This document shows, in pieces, positions 10,201 through 24,602 of a stretch of DNA of 64,000 bases. The stretch comes from Prosopocoilus inquinatus. Lineage: Eukaryota > Arthropoda > Insecta > Coleoptera > Lucanidae. The stretch spans positions 26,664,001-26,728,000 of the forward strand of contig CM069872.1 of assembly GCA_036172665.1 (NCBI GenBank), given 5' to 3'. The translations under genes were made by a program, and so were the position numbers. The notes beneath the pieces were generated by a model. The model made no database searches, was not told where the DNA came from, and was given only the letters and a program-made list of their open reading frames with translations. The first letter of the stretch is position 1; every line of letters begins with the position of its first letter.

Positions 10201-13112
10201 TCCTGCTGCGTCCAAAAACTTCGTATCTCACATCAGAATTACTAGAGTCCATCGAAACGTCAAATAACATGACAGATGAGTAAGGATCGATTAGATACAT
10301 CACAGGAACAACGCTAATGCGTGTTGTTTCGTTTAAAACTATTTCCAGCTTCTGCTGCGTCCGAAAATTTCGTATCACACATCAGAGTTACTGGAGTCCA
10401 TCCAAACGTCAAATAACATGTTAGATAAGTAAGGATCGTTTAGATACATCACAGGAACAACGCTAATACGTGTTGTTTCGTTCAAAACTATTTCCAGCTT
10501 CTGCTGCGTCCGAGAACTTTGTATCTCACATCAGAGTTACTGGAGTCCATCCAAACGTCAAATAACATGATAGATGAGTAAGGATCGATTAGATACATCA
10601 CAGGAACAACGCTAATACGTGCTGTTTCGTTTAAAACTCATTCTAGCTTCAGCTGCGTCCGAGAACTTCGTAACTCACATCAAAGTTACTGGAGTCCATC
10701 GAAATGCCAAATAACATGATAGATGAGTAAGGATCGATTAGATACATCACAGGAACAACGCTAATGCATGTTGTTTCGTTTAAAACTATTTCCAGCTCCT
10801 GCTGCGTCCAAAAACTTCGTATCTCACATCAGAATTACTAGAGTCCATCGAAACGTCAAATAACATGATAGATGAGTAAGGATCGATTAGATACATCACA
10901 GGAACAACGCTAATGCGTGTTGTTTCGTTTAAAACTATTTCCAGCTTCTGCTGAGTCCGAAAATTTCGTATCTCACATCAGAGTTACTGGAGTCCATCGA
11001 AACGTCAAATAACATAGTAGATAAGTAAGGATCGATTGGATACATCACAGGAAAAACGATAATACGTGTTGTTTCGTTTAAAACTATTTCCAGCTCCTGC
11101 TGCGTCCAAAAACTTTGTATCTCACATCGGAGATACTGGAGTCCATCCAAACGTAAAATAACATGATAGATGAGTAAGGATCGATTAGATACATCACAGG
11201 AACATGGCTAATGCGTGTTGCTTAGTTTAAAACTATTTCCAGCTTCTGCTGCGTCCGAAAACGTCGTATCTCACATCAGAGTTACTGGAGTCCATCGAAA
11301 CGACAAATAACATGATAGATAAGTAAGGATCGATTAGATACAGCACAGGAACAACGCTAATACGTGTTGTTTCCTTTAAAACTATCTCCAGATTCAGCTG
11401 CGTCCGAGAACTTCGTATCTCACTTCAGAGTTACTGGAGTCCATCGAAACGTCAAATAACATGATAGGTGAGTAAGAATCGATTAGATACATCACAGGAA
11501 CAACGCTAATGCGTGTTGTTTCGTTTAAAACTATTTCCAGCAACTGCTGCGTCCGAGAACTTTGTATCTTACATCAGACTTACTGGAGTCCATCCAAACG
11601 TCAAATAACATGTTAGATAAGTAAGAATCGAATAGATACATCACAGGAACAACGCTAATGCGTGTTGTTTCGTTTAAAACTATTTCCAGCTCCTGCTGCG
11701 TCCAAAAACTTTGTATCTTACATCAGACTTACTGGAGTCCATCCAAACGTCAAATAACATGTTAGATAAGTAAGGATCGCTTAGATACATCACAGGAACA
11801 ACGCTAATACGTGTTGTTACGTTCAAAACTATTTCCAGCTACTGCTGCGTCCGAGAACTTTGTATCTCACATCAGAGTTACTGGAGTCCATCGAAACGTC
11901 AAATAACATGATAGGTGAGTAAGGATCGATTAGATACATCACAGGAACAACGCTAATGCGTGTTGTTTCGTTTAAAACTATTTCCAGCAACTGCTGCGTC
12001 CGAGAACTTTGTATCTTACATCAGACTTATTGGAGTCCATCCAAACGTCAAATAACATGATAGATGAGTAAGGATCGATTAGATACATCACAGGAACAAC
12101 GCTAATACGTGTTGTTTCGTTTAAAATTATTTCCAGCTCCTGCTGCGTCCGAGAACTTTGTATCTCACATCAGAGTTACTGGAGTCCATCCAAACGTCAA
12201 ATAACATGATAGATGAGTAAGGATCGATTAGATACATCACAGGAACAACGCTAATACGTGTTGTTTCGTTTAAAACTATTTCCAGCTCCTGCTGCGTCCA
12301 AAAATTTCGTATCTCACATCAGAGTTACTGGAGTCTATCGAAACGTCAAATAACATGATAGATGAGTAAGGATCGATTAGATACATCACAGGAACAACGC
12401 TAATGCGTGTTGTTTCATTTAAAACTATTTGCAGCTTTTGCTGCGTCCGATAAACTTTGTATCTCACATCAGAGTTACTGGAGTCCATCGAAACGTCAAA
12501 TAACATGATAGGTGAGTAAGGATCGATTAGATACATCACAGGAACAACGCTAATGCGTGTTGTTTCGTTTAAAACTATTTCCAGCTCCTGCTGCGTCCAA
12601 AAACTTTGTATCTTACATCAGACTTACTGGAGTCCATCCAAACGTCAAATAACATGTTAGATAAGTAAGGATCGCTTAGATACATCACAGGAACAACGCT
12701 AATACGTGTTGTTACGTTCAAAACTATTTCCAGCTACTGCTGCGTCCGAGAACTTTGTATCTCACATCAGAGTTACTGGAGTCCATCGAAACGTCAAATA
12801 ACATGATAGGTGAGTAAGGATCGATTAGATACATCACAGGAACAACGCTAATGCGTGTTGTTTCGTTTAAAACTATTTCCAGCAACTGCTGCGTCCGAGA
12901 ACTTTGTATCTTACATCAGACTTATTGGAGTCCATCCAAACGTCAAATAACATGTTAGATAAGTAAGAATCGAATAGATACATCACAGGAATAACGCTAA
13001 TGCGTGTTGTTTCGTTTAAAACTATTTCCAGCTCCTGCTGCTTCCAAAAACTTTGTATCTTACATCAGACTTACTGGAGTCCATCCAAACGTCAAATAAC
13101 ATGTTAGATAAG
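7241..13112 (-). repeat. Heterogeneous reverse monomers next to the inversion
   Basis: Many monomers here carry private variants: TACATCTTAGGAAC near 8062, AATTAGGGATCG near 7894, TTGCTTAGTTTAAAAC near 9132 and 11218, and ACGTGCTGTTTCG near 10617. Short-range duplications are still visible. AATGCTTGTTG recurs at about 8825 and 9421 (596 bp, 4 monomers). The GCTCATACGTG monomer recurs 1937 bp apart (13 monomers; about 7779 and 9716). The GACTTATTGGAG variant recurs 895 bp apart (about 12024 and 12919). No long HOR dominates, unlike the region beyond 21 kb. Confidence 0.85.
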
Positions 13113-14900
13113 TAAGAATCGCTTAGATACATCACAGGAACAACGCTAATGCGTGTTGTTTCGTTTAAAACTATTTCCAGCTCCTGCTGCGTCCGAGAAC
13201 TTTGTATCTCACATCAGAGTTACTGGAGTCCATCCAAACGTCAAATAACATGATAGATGAGTAAGGATCGATTAGATACATCACAGGAACAACGCTAATA
13301 CGTGTTGTTTCGTTTAAAACTATTTCCAGCTCCTGCTGCGTCCAAAAATTTCGTATCTCACATCAGAGTTACTGGAGTCCATCGAAACGCCAAATAACAT
13401 GATAGATGAGTAAGGATCGATTGATACATCACAGGAACATCGCTAATGCGTGTTGTTTCGTTTAAAACTATTTCCAGCTTCTGCTGCGTCCGAAAACGTC
13501 GTATCTCACTTCAGAGTTACTGGAGTCCATCGAAACGTCAAATAACATGTTAGATAAGTAAGGATCGCTTAGATACATCACAGGAACAACGCTAATACGT
13601 GTTGTTTCGTTCAAAATTATTTCCAGCTACTGCTGCGTCCGAGAACTTTGTATCTCACATCAGAGTTACTGGAGTCCATCCAAACGTCAAATAACATGAT
13701 AGATGAGTAAGTATCGATTAGATACATCACAGGAACAACGCTAATACGTGTTGTTTCGTTTAAAACTATTTCCAGTTGCTGCTGCGTCCGAAAATGTCGT
13801 ATCTCACCTCAGACTTACTGGAGTCCATCCAAACGTCAAATAACATGTTAGATAATTAAGGATCGTTTAGATACATCACAGGAACAACGCTAATACGTGT
13901 TGTTTCGTTCAAAACTATTTCCAGCTTCTGCTGCGTCCTAGAACTTTGTATCTCACATCAGAGTTACTGGTGTCCGTCCAAACGTCAAATAACATGATAG
14001 ATGAGTAAGGATCGATAAGATACATCACAGGAACAACGCCAATGCGTGTTGTTTCATTTAAAACTATTTGCAGCTTCTGCTGCTTCCGATAAACTTTGTA
14101 TCTCACATCAGAGTTACTGGAGTCCATCCAAACTTCAAATAACATGATAGATGAGTAAGGATCGATTAGATACATCACAGGAACAACGCTAATACGTGTT
14201 GTTTTGTTTAAAACTATTTCCAGCTCCTGCTGCGTCCAAAAACTTCGTATCTCACATCAGAATTACTAGAGTCCATCGAAACGTCAAATAACATGACAGA
14301 TGAGTAAGGATCGATTAGATACATCACAGGAACAACGCTAATGCGTGTTGTTTCGTTTAAAACTATTTCCAGCTTCTGCTGCGTCCGAAAATTTCGTATC
14401 ACACATCAGAGTTACTGGAGTCCATCCAAACGTCAAATAACATGTTAGATAAGTAAGGATCGTTTAGATACATCACAGGAACAACGCTAATACGTGTTGT
14501 TTCGTTCAAAACTATTTCCAGCTTCTGCTGCGTCCGAGAACTTTGTATCTCACATCAGAGTTACTGGAGTCCATCCAAACGTCAAATAACATGATAGATG
14601 AGTAAGGATCGATTAGATACATCACAGGAACAACGCTAATACGTGTTGTTTCGTTTAAAACTCTTTCTAGCTTCAGCTGCGTCCGAGAACTTCGTAACTC
14701 ACATCAAAGTTACTGGAGTCCATCGAAACGCCAAATAACATGATAGATGAGTAAGGATCGATTAGATACATCACAGGAACAACGCTAATGCATGTTGTTT
14801 CGTTTAAAACTATTTCCAGCTCCTGCTGCGTCCAAAAACTTCGTATCTCACATCAGAGTTACTAGAGTCCATCGAAACGTCAAATAACATGATAGATGAG
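13113..14900 (-). repeat. 12-monomer tandem duplication, copy 1 (1788 bp)
   Basis: This unit is followed directly by a second copy at 14901-16688. The rare variants GTAAGAATCGCTTAG (about 13113 and 14901) and ACGCCAATGCGTG (about 14036 and 15824), the GTTGTTTTGTTTAAAAC variant and the CCAAACTTCAAATAAC variant are all spaced exactly 1788 bp, or 12 x 149. I noticed very few differences between copies: CACTTCAGAG at about 13508 against CACATCAGAG at 15296 is one. The duplication therefore looks recent. Confidence 0.9.
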
Positions 14901-16688
14901 TAAGAATCGCTTAGATACATCACAGGAACAACGCTAATGCGTGTTGTTTCGTTTAAAACTATTTCCAGCTCCTGCTGCGTCCGAGAACTTTGTATCTCAC
15001 ATCAGAGTTACTGGAGTCCATCCAAACGTCAAATAACATGATAGATGAGTAAGGATCGATTAGATACATCACAGGAACAACGCTAATACGTGTTGTTTCG
15101 TTTAAAACTATTTCCAGCTCCTGCTGCGTCCAAAAATTTCGTATCTCACATCAGAGTTACTGGAGTCCATCGAAACGCCAAATAACATGATAGATGAGTA
15201 AGGATCGATTGATACATCACAGGAACATCGCTAATGCGTGTTGTTTCGTTTAAAACTATTTCCAGCTTCTGCTGCGTCCGAAAACGTCGTATCTCACATC
15301 AGAGTTACTGGAGTCCATCGAAACGTCAAATAACATGTTAGATAAGTAAGGATCGCTTAGATACATCACAGGAACAACGCTAATACGTGTTGTTTCGTTC
15401 AAAATTATTTCCAGCTACTGCTGCGTCCGAGAACTTTGTATCTCACATCAGAGTTACTGGAGTCCATCCAAACGTCAAATAACATGATAGATGAGTAAGT
15501 ATCGATTAGATACATCACAGGAACAACGCTAATACGTGTTGTTTCGTTTAAAACTATTTCCAGTTGCTGCTGCGTCCGAAAATGTCGTATCTCACCTCAG
15601 ACTTACTGGAGTCCATCCAAACGTCAAATAACATGTTAGATAATTAAGGATCGTTTAGATACATCACAGGAACAACGCTAATACGTGTTGTTTCGTTCAA
15701 AACTATTTCCAGCTTCTGCTGCGTCCTAGAACTTTGTATCTCACATCAGAGTTACTGGTGTCCGTCCAAACGTCAAATAACATGATAGATGAGTAAGGAT
15801 CGATAAGATACATCACAGGAACAACGCCAATGCGTGTTGTTTCATTTAAAACTATTTGCAGCTTCTGCTGCTTCCGATAAACTTTGTATCTCACATCAGA
15901 GTTACTGGAGTCCATCCAAACTTCAAATAACATGATAGATGAGTAAGGATCGATTAGATACATCACAGGAACAACGCTAATACGTGTTGTTTTGTTTAAA
16001 ACTATTTCCAGCTCCTGCTGCGTCCAAAAACTTCGTATCTCACATCAGAATTACTAGAGTCCATCGAAACGTCAAATAACATGACAGATGAGTAAGGATC
16101 GATTAGATACATCACAGGAACAACGCTAATGCGTGTTGTTTCGTTTAAAACTATTTCCAGCTTCTGCTGCGTCCGAAAATTTCGTATCACACATCAGAGT
16201 TACTGGAGTCCATCCAAACGTCAAATAACATGTTAGATAAGTAAGGATCGTTTAGATACATCACAGGAACAACGCTAATACGTGTTGTTTCGTTCAAAAC
16301 TATTTCCAGCTTCTGCTGCGTCCGAGAACTTTGTATCTCACATCAGAGTTACTGGAGTCCATCCAAACGTCAAATAACATGATAGATGAGTAAGGATCGA
16401 TTAGATACATCACAGGAACAACGCTAATACGTGTTGTTTCGTTTAAAACTCTTTCTAGCTTCAGCTGCGTCCGAGAACTTCGTAACTCACATCAAAGTTA
16501 CTGGAGTCCATCGAAACGCCAAATAACATGATAGATGAGTAAGGATCGATTAGATACATCACAGGAACAACGCTAATGCATGTTGTTTCGTTTAAAACTA
16601 TTTCCAGCTCCTGCTGCGTCCAAAAACTTCGTATCTCACATCAGAGTTACTAGAGTCCATCGAAACGTCAAATAACATGATAGATGAG
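14901..16688 (-). repeat. 12-monomer tandem duplication, copy 2 (1788 bp)
   Basis: This is the second copy of 13113-14900. It ends where the expected GAATCGCTT variant is replaced by GGATCGATT near 16691. The sequence then continues with the monomer set that contains the CTTTTGCTGCG and GATGACTAAGG variants, which recurs near 22.8, 29.6, 36.0 and 43.4 kb. Confidence 0.9.
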
Positions 16689-19600
16689 TAAGGATCGATT
16701 AGATACATCACAGGAACAACGCTAATGCGTGTTGTTTCATTTAAAACTATTTGCAGCTTTTGCTGCGTCCGATAAACTTTGTATCTCACATCAGAGTTAC
16801 TGGAGTCCATCCAAACGTCAAATAACATGATAGATGACTAAGGATCGATTAGATACATCACAGGAACAACGCTAATACGTGTTGTTTCGTTTAAAACTAT
16901 TTCCAGCTCCTGCTGCGTCCAAAAACTTCGTATCTCACATCAGAATTACTAGAGTCCATCGAAACGTCAAATAACATGATAGATGAGTAAGGATCGATTA
17001 GATACATCACAGGAACAACGTTAATGCGTGTTGTTTCGTTTAAAACTATTTCCAGCTTCTGCTGCGTCCGAAAACGTCGTATCTCACATCAGAGTTACTG
17101 GAGTCCATCGAAACGACAAATAACATGATAGATGAGTAAGGATCGATTAGATACATCACAGGAACAACGCTAATGCATGTTGTTTCGTTTAAAACTATTT
17201 CCAGCTCCTGCTGCGTCCAAAAACTTCGTATCTCACATCAGAGTTACTAGAGTCCATCGAAACGTCAAATAACATGATAGATGAGTAAGGATCGATTAGA
17301 TACAGCACAGGAACAACGCTAATACGTGTTGTTTCGTTTAAAACTATCTCCAGCTTCAGCTGCGTCCGAGAACTTCGTATCTCACTTCAGAGTTACTGGA
17401 GTCCATCGAAAAGTCAAATAACATGATAGGTGAGTAAGAATCGATTAGATACATCACAGGAACAACGCTAATGCGTGTTGTTTCGTTTAAAACTATTTCC
17501 AGCAACTGCTGCGTCCGAGAACTTTGTATCTTACATCAGACTTACTGGAGTCCATCCAAACGTCAAATAACATGTTAGATAAGTAAGAATCGAATAGATA
17601 CATCACAGGAACAACGCTAATACGTGTTGTTTCGTTTAAAACTATCTCCAGCTTCAGCTGCGTCCGAGAACTTCGTATCTCACTTCAGAGTTACTGGAGT
17701 CCATTGAAACGTCAAATAACATGATAGGTGAGTAAGAATCGATTAGATACATCACAGGAACAACGCTAATGCGTGTTGTTTCGTTTAAAACTATTTCCAG
17801 CAACTGCTGCGTCCGAGAACTTTGTATCTTACATCAGACTTACTTTAGTCCATCCAAACGTCAAATAACATGTTAGATAAGTAAGGATCGCTTAGATACA
17901 TCACAGGAACAAAGCTAATACGTGTTGTTACGTTCAAAACTATTTCCAGCTACTGCTGCGTCCGAAAACTTTGTATCTCACATCAGAGTTACTGGAGTCC
18001 ATCGAAACGTCAAATAACATGATAGGTGAGTAAGGATCGATTAGATACATCACAGGAACAACGCTAATGCGTGTTGTTTCGTTTAAAACTATTTCCAGCA
18101 ACTGCTGCGTCCGAGAACTTTGTATCTTACATCAGACTTACTGGAGTCCATCCAAACGTCAAATAACATGTTAGATAAGTAAGAATCGAATAGATACATC
18201 ACAGGAACAACGCTAATGCGTGTTGTTTCGTTTAAAACTATTTCCAGCTCCTGCTGCGTCCAAAAACTTTGTATCTTACATCAGACTTACTGGAGTCCAT
18301 CCAAACGTCAAATAACATGTTAGATAAGTAAGGATCGCTTAGATACATCACAGGAACAACGCTAATACGTGTTGTTACGTTCAAAACTATTTCCAGCTAC
18401 TGCTGCGTCCGAGAACTTTGTATCTCACATCAGAGTTACTGGAGTCCATCCAAACGTCAAATAACATGATAGATGAGTAAGGATCGATTAGATACATCAC
18501 AGGAACAACGCTAATACGTGTTGTTTCGTTTAAAACTATTTCCAGCTCCTGCTGCGTCCAAAAATTTCGTATCTCACATCAGAGTTACTGGAGTCCATCG
18601 AAACGCCAAATAACATGATAGATGAGTAAGGATCGATTAGATACATCACAGGAACAATGCTAATGCGTGTTGTTTCGTTTAAAACTATTTCCAGCTCCTG
18701 CTGCGTCCGAAAACGTCGTATCTCACATCAGAGTTACTGGAGGCCATCGAAACGACAAATAACATGATAGATGAGTAAGGATCGATTGATACATCACAGG
18801 AACATCGCTAATGCGTGTTGTTTCGTTTAAAACTATTTCCAGCTTCTGCTGCGTCCGAAAACGTCGTATCTCACATCAGAGTTACTGGAGTCCATCGAAA
18901 CGTCAAATAACATGTTAGATAAGTAAGGATCGCTTAGATACATCACAGGAACAACGCTAATACGTGTTGTTTCGTTCAAAATTATTTCCAGCTACTGCTG
19001 CGTCCGAGAACTTTGTATCTCACATCAGAGTTACTGGAGTCCATCCAAACGTCAAATAACATGATAGATGAGTAAGTATCGATTAGATACATCACAGGAA
19101 CAACGCTAATACGTGTTGTTTCGTTTAAAACTATTTTCAGTTGCTGCTGCGTCCGAAAACGTCGTATCTCACATCAGACTTACTGGAGTCCATCCAAACG
19201 TCAAATAACATGTTAGATAATTAAGGATCGTTTAGATACATCACAGGAACAACGCTAATACGTGTTGTTTCGTTCAAAACTATTTCCAGCTTCTGCTGCG
19301 TCCTAGAACTTTGTATCTCACATCAGAGTTACTGGTGTCCGTCCAAACGTCAAATAACATGATAGATGAGTAAGGATCGATAAGATACATCACAGGAACA
19401 ACGCTAATGCGTGTTGTTTCATTTAAAACTATTTGCAGCTTCTGCTGCTTCCGATAAACTTTGTATCTCACATCAGAGTTACTGGAGTCCATCCAAACGT
19501 CAAATAACATGATAGATGAGTAAGGATCGATTAGATACATCACAGGAACAACGCTAATACGTGTTGTTTCGTTCAAAACTATTTCCAGCTTCTGCTGCGT

Positions 19601-21127
19601 CCGAGAACTTTGTATCTCACATCAGAGTTACTGGAGTCCATTCAAACGTCAAATAACATGCTATATAAGTAAGGATCGATTAGATACATCACAGGAACAA
19701 CGCTAATACGTGTTATTTCGTTTAAAACTATTTCCAGCTCCTGCTGCGTCCAATAACTTCGTATCTCTCTTCAGAATTACTAGAGTCCATCGAAACGTCA
19801 AATAACATGATAGATGAGTAAGGATCGATTAGATACATCACAGGAACAACGCTAATGCGTGTTGTTTCGTTTAAAACTATTTCCAGCTCCTGCTGCGTCC
19901 AAAAACTTTGTATCTCACATCAGAGTTACTGGAGTCCATCCAAACGTAAAATAACATAGTAGATAAGTAAGGATCGATTAGATACATCACAGGAACATCG
20001 CTAATGCGTGTTGTTTCGTTTAAAACTATTTCCAGCTTCTGCTGCGTCCGAAAACGTCGTATCTCACATCAGAGTTACTGGAGGCCATCGAAACGACAAA
20101 TAACATGATAGATGAGTAAGGATCGATTGATACATCACAGGAACATCGCTAATGCGTGTTGTTTCGTTTAAAACTATTTCCAGCTTCTGCTGCGTCCGAA
20201 AACGTCGTATCTCACATCAGAGTTACTGGAGTCCATCGAAACGTCAAATAACATGATAGATGAGTAAGGATCGATTAGATACATCACAGGTACAACGCTA
20301 ATGCGTGTTGTTTCGTTTAAAACTATTTCCAGCTTCTGCTGCGTCCGAGAACTTTGTATCTCACATCAGAGTTACTGGAATCCATCCAAACGTCAAATAA
20401 CATGATAGATGAGTAAGGATCGATTAGATACATCACAGGAACAACGCTAATACGTGTTGTTTCGTTTAAAACTCTTTCTAGCTTCAGCTGCGTCCGAGAA
20501 CTTCGTAACTCACATCAAAGTTACTGGAGTCCATCGAAACGCCAAATAACATGATAGATGAGTAAGGATCGATTAGATACATCACAGGAACATCGCTAAT
20601 GCGTGTTGTTTCGTTTAAAACTATTTCCAGCTTCTGCTGCGTCCAAAAACTTTGTATCTCACATCAGAGTTACTGGAGTCCATCCAAACGTAAAATAACA
20701 TGATAGATGAGTAAGGATCGATTAGATACATCACAGGAACATCGCTAATGCGTGTTGTTTCGTTTAAAACTATTTCCAGCTTCTGCTGCGTCCGAAAACG
20801 TCGTATCTCACATCAGAGTTACTGGAGGCCATCGAAACGACAAATAACATGATAGATGAGTAAGGATCGATTGATACATCACAGGAACATCGCTAATGCG
20901 TGTTGTTTCGTTTAAAACTATTTCCAGCTTCTGCTGCGTCCGAAAACGTCGTATCTCACATCAGAGTTACTGGAGTCCATCGAAACGTCAAATAACATGA
21001 TAGATGAGTAAGGATCGCTTAGATACATCACAGGAACAACGCTAATACGTGTTGTTTCGTTCAAAATTATTTCCAGCTACTGCTGCGTCCGAGAACTTTG
21101 TATCTCACATCAGAGTTACTGGAGTCC
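16689..21127 (-). repeat. Reverse monomers upstream of the first long HOR block
   Basis: This region is satellite throughout. It carries the GGTGAGTAAG-type and GTTACGTTCAAAAC-type monomers (about 17.4-18.4 kb), a 150-bp plus 149-bp pair at 19280-19576, and the CATGCTATATAAG monomer near 19658. About 17780-20440 is duplicated at 44475-47133. The last monomer is cut off at GGAGTCC (ending at 21127), where a 43-bp truncated monomer follows. Confidence 0.85.
17780..20440 (-). repeat. Long-range duplication, copy 1 (partner 44475-47133)
   Basis: Rare variants here recur about 26.7 kb away in the same order. GTTGTTACGTTC at 17924 and 18371 pairs with 44618 and 45064. The 98-codon open stretch at 19280 pairs with 45973. 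ACAGGTACAACG near 20286 pairs with 46979. The offset is 26694 bp at first and 26693 bp after a single-base deletion in the second copy (GGAAAACGC near 44899). About 18 monomers are shared, although long unrelated HOR blocks lie between the two copies. Confidence 0.82.
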
Positions 21128-21170
21128 GCGTCCAAAAACTTTGTATCTCACATCAGAGTTACTGGAGTCC
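21128..21170 (-). repeat. 43-bp truncated monomer, copy 1
   Basis: The preceding monomer stops at CTGGAGTCC (ending at 21127) and the sequence jumps to GCGTCCAAAAACTTTG. It runs 43 bp to the next GGAGTCC and then resumes the normal order. A full monomer would be 149 bp, so 106 bp are missing. The same junction recurs at 27282, 34180 and 41523. Confidence 0.92.
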
Positions 21171-23111
21171 ATCCAAACGTAAAATAACATGATAGATGAG
21201 TAAGGATCGATTAGATACATCACAGGAACATCGCTAATGCGTGTTGTTTCGTTTAAAACTATTTCCAGCTTCTGCTGCGTCCGAAAACGTCGTATCTCAC
21301 ATCAGAGTTACTGGAGTCCATCGAAACGTCAAATAACATGATAGATGAGTAAGGATCGCTTAGATACATCACAGGAACAACGCTAATACGTGTTGTTTCG
21401 TTCAAAATTATTTCCAGCTACTGCTGCGTCCGAGAACTTTGTATCTCACATCAGAGTTACTGGAGTCCATCCAAACGTCAGATAACATGATAGATGAGTA
21501 AGTATCGATTAGATACATCACAGGAACAACGCTCATACGTGTTGTTTCGTTTAAAACTATTTCCAGTTGCTGCTGCGTCCGAAAACGTCGTATCTCACAT
21601 CAGACTTACTGGAGTCCATCCAAACGTCAAATAACATTTTAGATAATTAAGGATCGTTTAGATACATCACAGGAACAACGCTAATACGTGTTGTTTCGTT
21701 CAAAACTATTTCCAGCTTCTGCTGCGTCCTAGAACTTTGTATCTCACATCAGAGTTACTGGTGTCCGTCCAAACGTCAAATAACATGATAGATGAGTAAG
21801 GATCGATAAGATACATCACAGGAACAACGCTAATGCGTGTTGTTTCATTTAAAACTATTTGCAGCTTCTGCTGCTTCCGATAAACTTTGTATCTCACATC
21901 AGAGTTACTGAAGTCCATCCAAACGTCAAATAACATGATAGATGAGTAAGGATCGATTAGATACATCACAGGAACAACGCTAATACGTGTTGTTTCGTTT
22001 AAAACTATTTCCAGCTCCTGCTGCGTCCAAAAACTTCGTATCTCACATCAGAATTACTAGAGTCCATCGAAACGTCAAATAACATGACAGATGAGTAAGG
22101 ATCGATTAGATACATCACAGGAACAACGCTAATGCGTGTTGTTTCGTTTAAAACTATTTCCAGCTTCTGCCGCGTCCGAAAATTTCGTATCACACATCAG
22201 AGTTACTGGAGTCCATCCAAACGTCAAATAACATGTTAGATAAGTAAGGATCGTTTAGAAACATCACAGGAACAACGCTAATACGTGTTGTTTCGTTCAA
22301 AACTATTTCCAGCTTCTGCTGCGTCCGAGAACTTTGTATCTCACATCAGAGTTACTGGAGTCCATCCAAACGTCAAATAACATGATAGATGAGTAAGGAT
22401 CGATTAGATACATCACAGGAACAACGCTAATACGTGTTGTTTCGTTTAAAACTCTTTCTAGCTTCAGCTGCGTCCGAGAACTTCGTAACTCACATCAAAG
22501 TTACTGGAGTCCATCGAAACGCCAAATAACATGATAGATGAGTAAGGATCGATTAGATACATCACAGGAACAACGCTAATGCATGTTGTTTCGTTTAAAA
22601 CTATTTCCAGCTCCTGCTGCGTCCAAAAACTTCGTATCTAACATCAGAGTTACTAGAGTCCATCGAAACGTCAAATAACATGATAGATGAGTAAGGATCG
22701 ATTAGATACATCACAGGAACAACGCTAATGCGTGTTGTTTCATTTAAAACTATTTGCAGCTTTTGCTGCGTCCGATAAACTTTGTATCTCACATCAGAGT
22801 TACTGGAGTCCATCCAAACGTCAAATAACATGATAGATGACTAAGGATCGATTAGATACATCACAGGAACAACGCTAATACGTGTTGTTTCGTTTAAAAC
22901 TATTTCCAGCTCCTGCTGCGTCCAAAAACTTCGTATCTCACATCAGAATTACTAGAGTCAATCGAAACGTCAAATAACATGATAGATGAGTAAGGATCGA
23001 TTAGATACATCACAGGAACAACGTTAATGCGTGTTGTTTCGTTTAAAACTATTTCCAGCTTCTGCTGCGTCCGAAAACGTCGTATCTCACATCAGAGTTA
23101 CTGGAGTCCAT

Positions 23112-24602
23112 CGAAACGACAAATAACATGATAGATAAGTAAGGATCGATTAGATACAGCACAGGAACAACGCTAATACGTGTTGTTTCGTTTAAAACTA
23201 TCTCCAGCTTCAGCTGCGTCCGAGAACTTCGTATCTCTCTTCAGAGTTACTGGAGTCCATCGAAACGTCAAATAACATGATAGGTGAGTAAGAATCGATT
23301 AGATACATCACAGGAACAACGCTAATACGTGTTGTTTCGTTTAAAACTATCTCCAGCTTCAGCTGCGTCCGAGAACTTCGTATCTCACTTCAGAGTTACT
23401 GGAGTCCATTGAAACGTCAAATAACATGATAGGTGAGTAAGGATCGATTAGATACATCACAGGAACAACGCTAATACGTGTTGTTTCGTTTAAAACTATT
23501 TCCAGCTCCTGCTGCGTCCAAAAACTTCGTATCTCACATCAGAATTACTAGAGTCCATCGAAACGACAAATAACATGATAGATAAGTAAGGATCGATTAG
23601 ATACAGCACAGGAACAACGCTAATACGTGTTGTATCGTTTAAAACTATCTCCAGCTTCAGCTGCGTCCGAGAACTTCGTATCTCACTTCAGAGTTACTGG
23701 AGTCCATCGAAACGTCAAATAACATGATAGGTGAGTAAGAATCGATTAGATACATCACAGGAACAACGCTAATGCGTGTTGTTTCGTTTAAAACTATTTC
23801 CAGCAACTGCTGCGTCCGAGAACTTTGTATCTTACATCAGACTTACTGGAGTCCATCCAAACGTCAAATAACATGTTAGATAAGTAAGAATCGAATAGAT
23901 ACATCACAGGAACAACGCTAATACGTGTTGTTTCGTTTAAAACTATCTCCAGCTTCAGCTGCGTCCGAGAACTTCGTATCTCACTTCAGAGTTACTGGAG
24001 TCCATTGAAACGTCAAATAACATGATAGGTGAGTAAGAATCGATTAGATACATCACAGGAACAACGTTAATGCGTGTTGTTTCGTTTAAAACTATTTGCA
24101 GCTTCTGCTGCTTCCGATAAACTTTGTATCTCACATCAGAGTTACTGGAGTCCATCCAAACGTCAAATAACATGATAGATGAGTAAGGATCGATTAGATA
24201 CATCACAGGAACAACGCTAATACGTGTTGTTTCGTTCAAAACTATTTCCAGCTTCTGCTGCGTCCGAGAACTTTGTATCTCACATCAGAGTTACTGGAGT
24301 CCATTCAAACGTCAAATAACATGCTATATAAGTAAGGATCGATTAGATACATCACAGGAACAACGCTAATACGTGTTATTTCGTTTAAAACTATTTCAAG
24401 CTCCTGCTGCGTCCAATAACTTCGTATCTCTCTTCAGAATTACTAGAGTCCATCGAAACGTCAAATAACATGATAGATGAGTAAGGATCGATTAGATACA
24501 TCACAGGAACAACGCTAATGCGTGTTGTTTCGTTAAAAACTATTTCCAGCTCCTGCTGCGTCCAAAAACTTTGTATCTCACATCAGAGTTACTGGAGTCC
24601 AT
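23112..24602 (-). repeat. 11-monomer HOR unit, short copy in block A (1491 bp)
   Basis: This is the first of two tandem copies in block A. Compared with the next copy (24603-26241) it lacks the 148-bp monomer marked AAAAACTTGTATC, so it is a 10-monomer version. The unit starts at CGAAACGACAAATAAC. It contains the CTCTCTTCAGAG, GTTGTATCGTTTAAAAC, CAGCAACTGCTGCG and CATGCTATATAAG variants in fixed order. Confidence 0.87.
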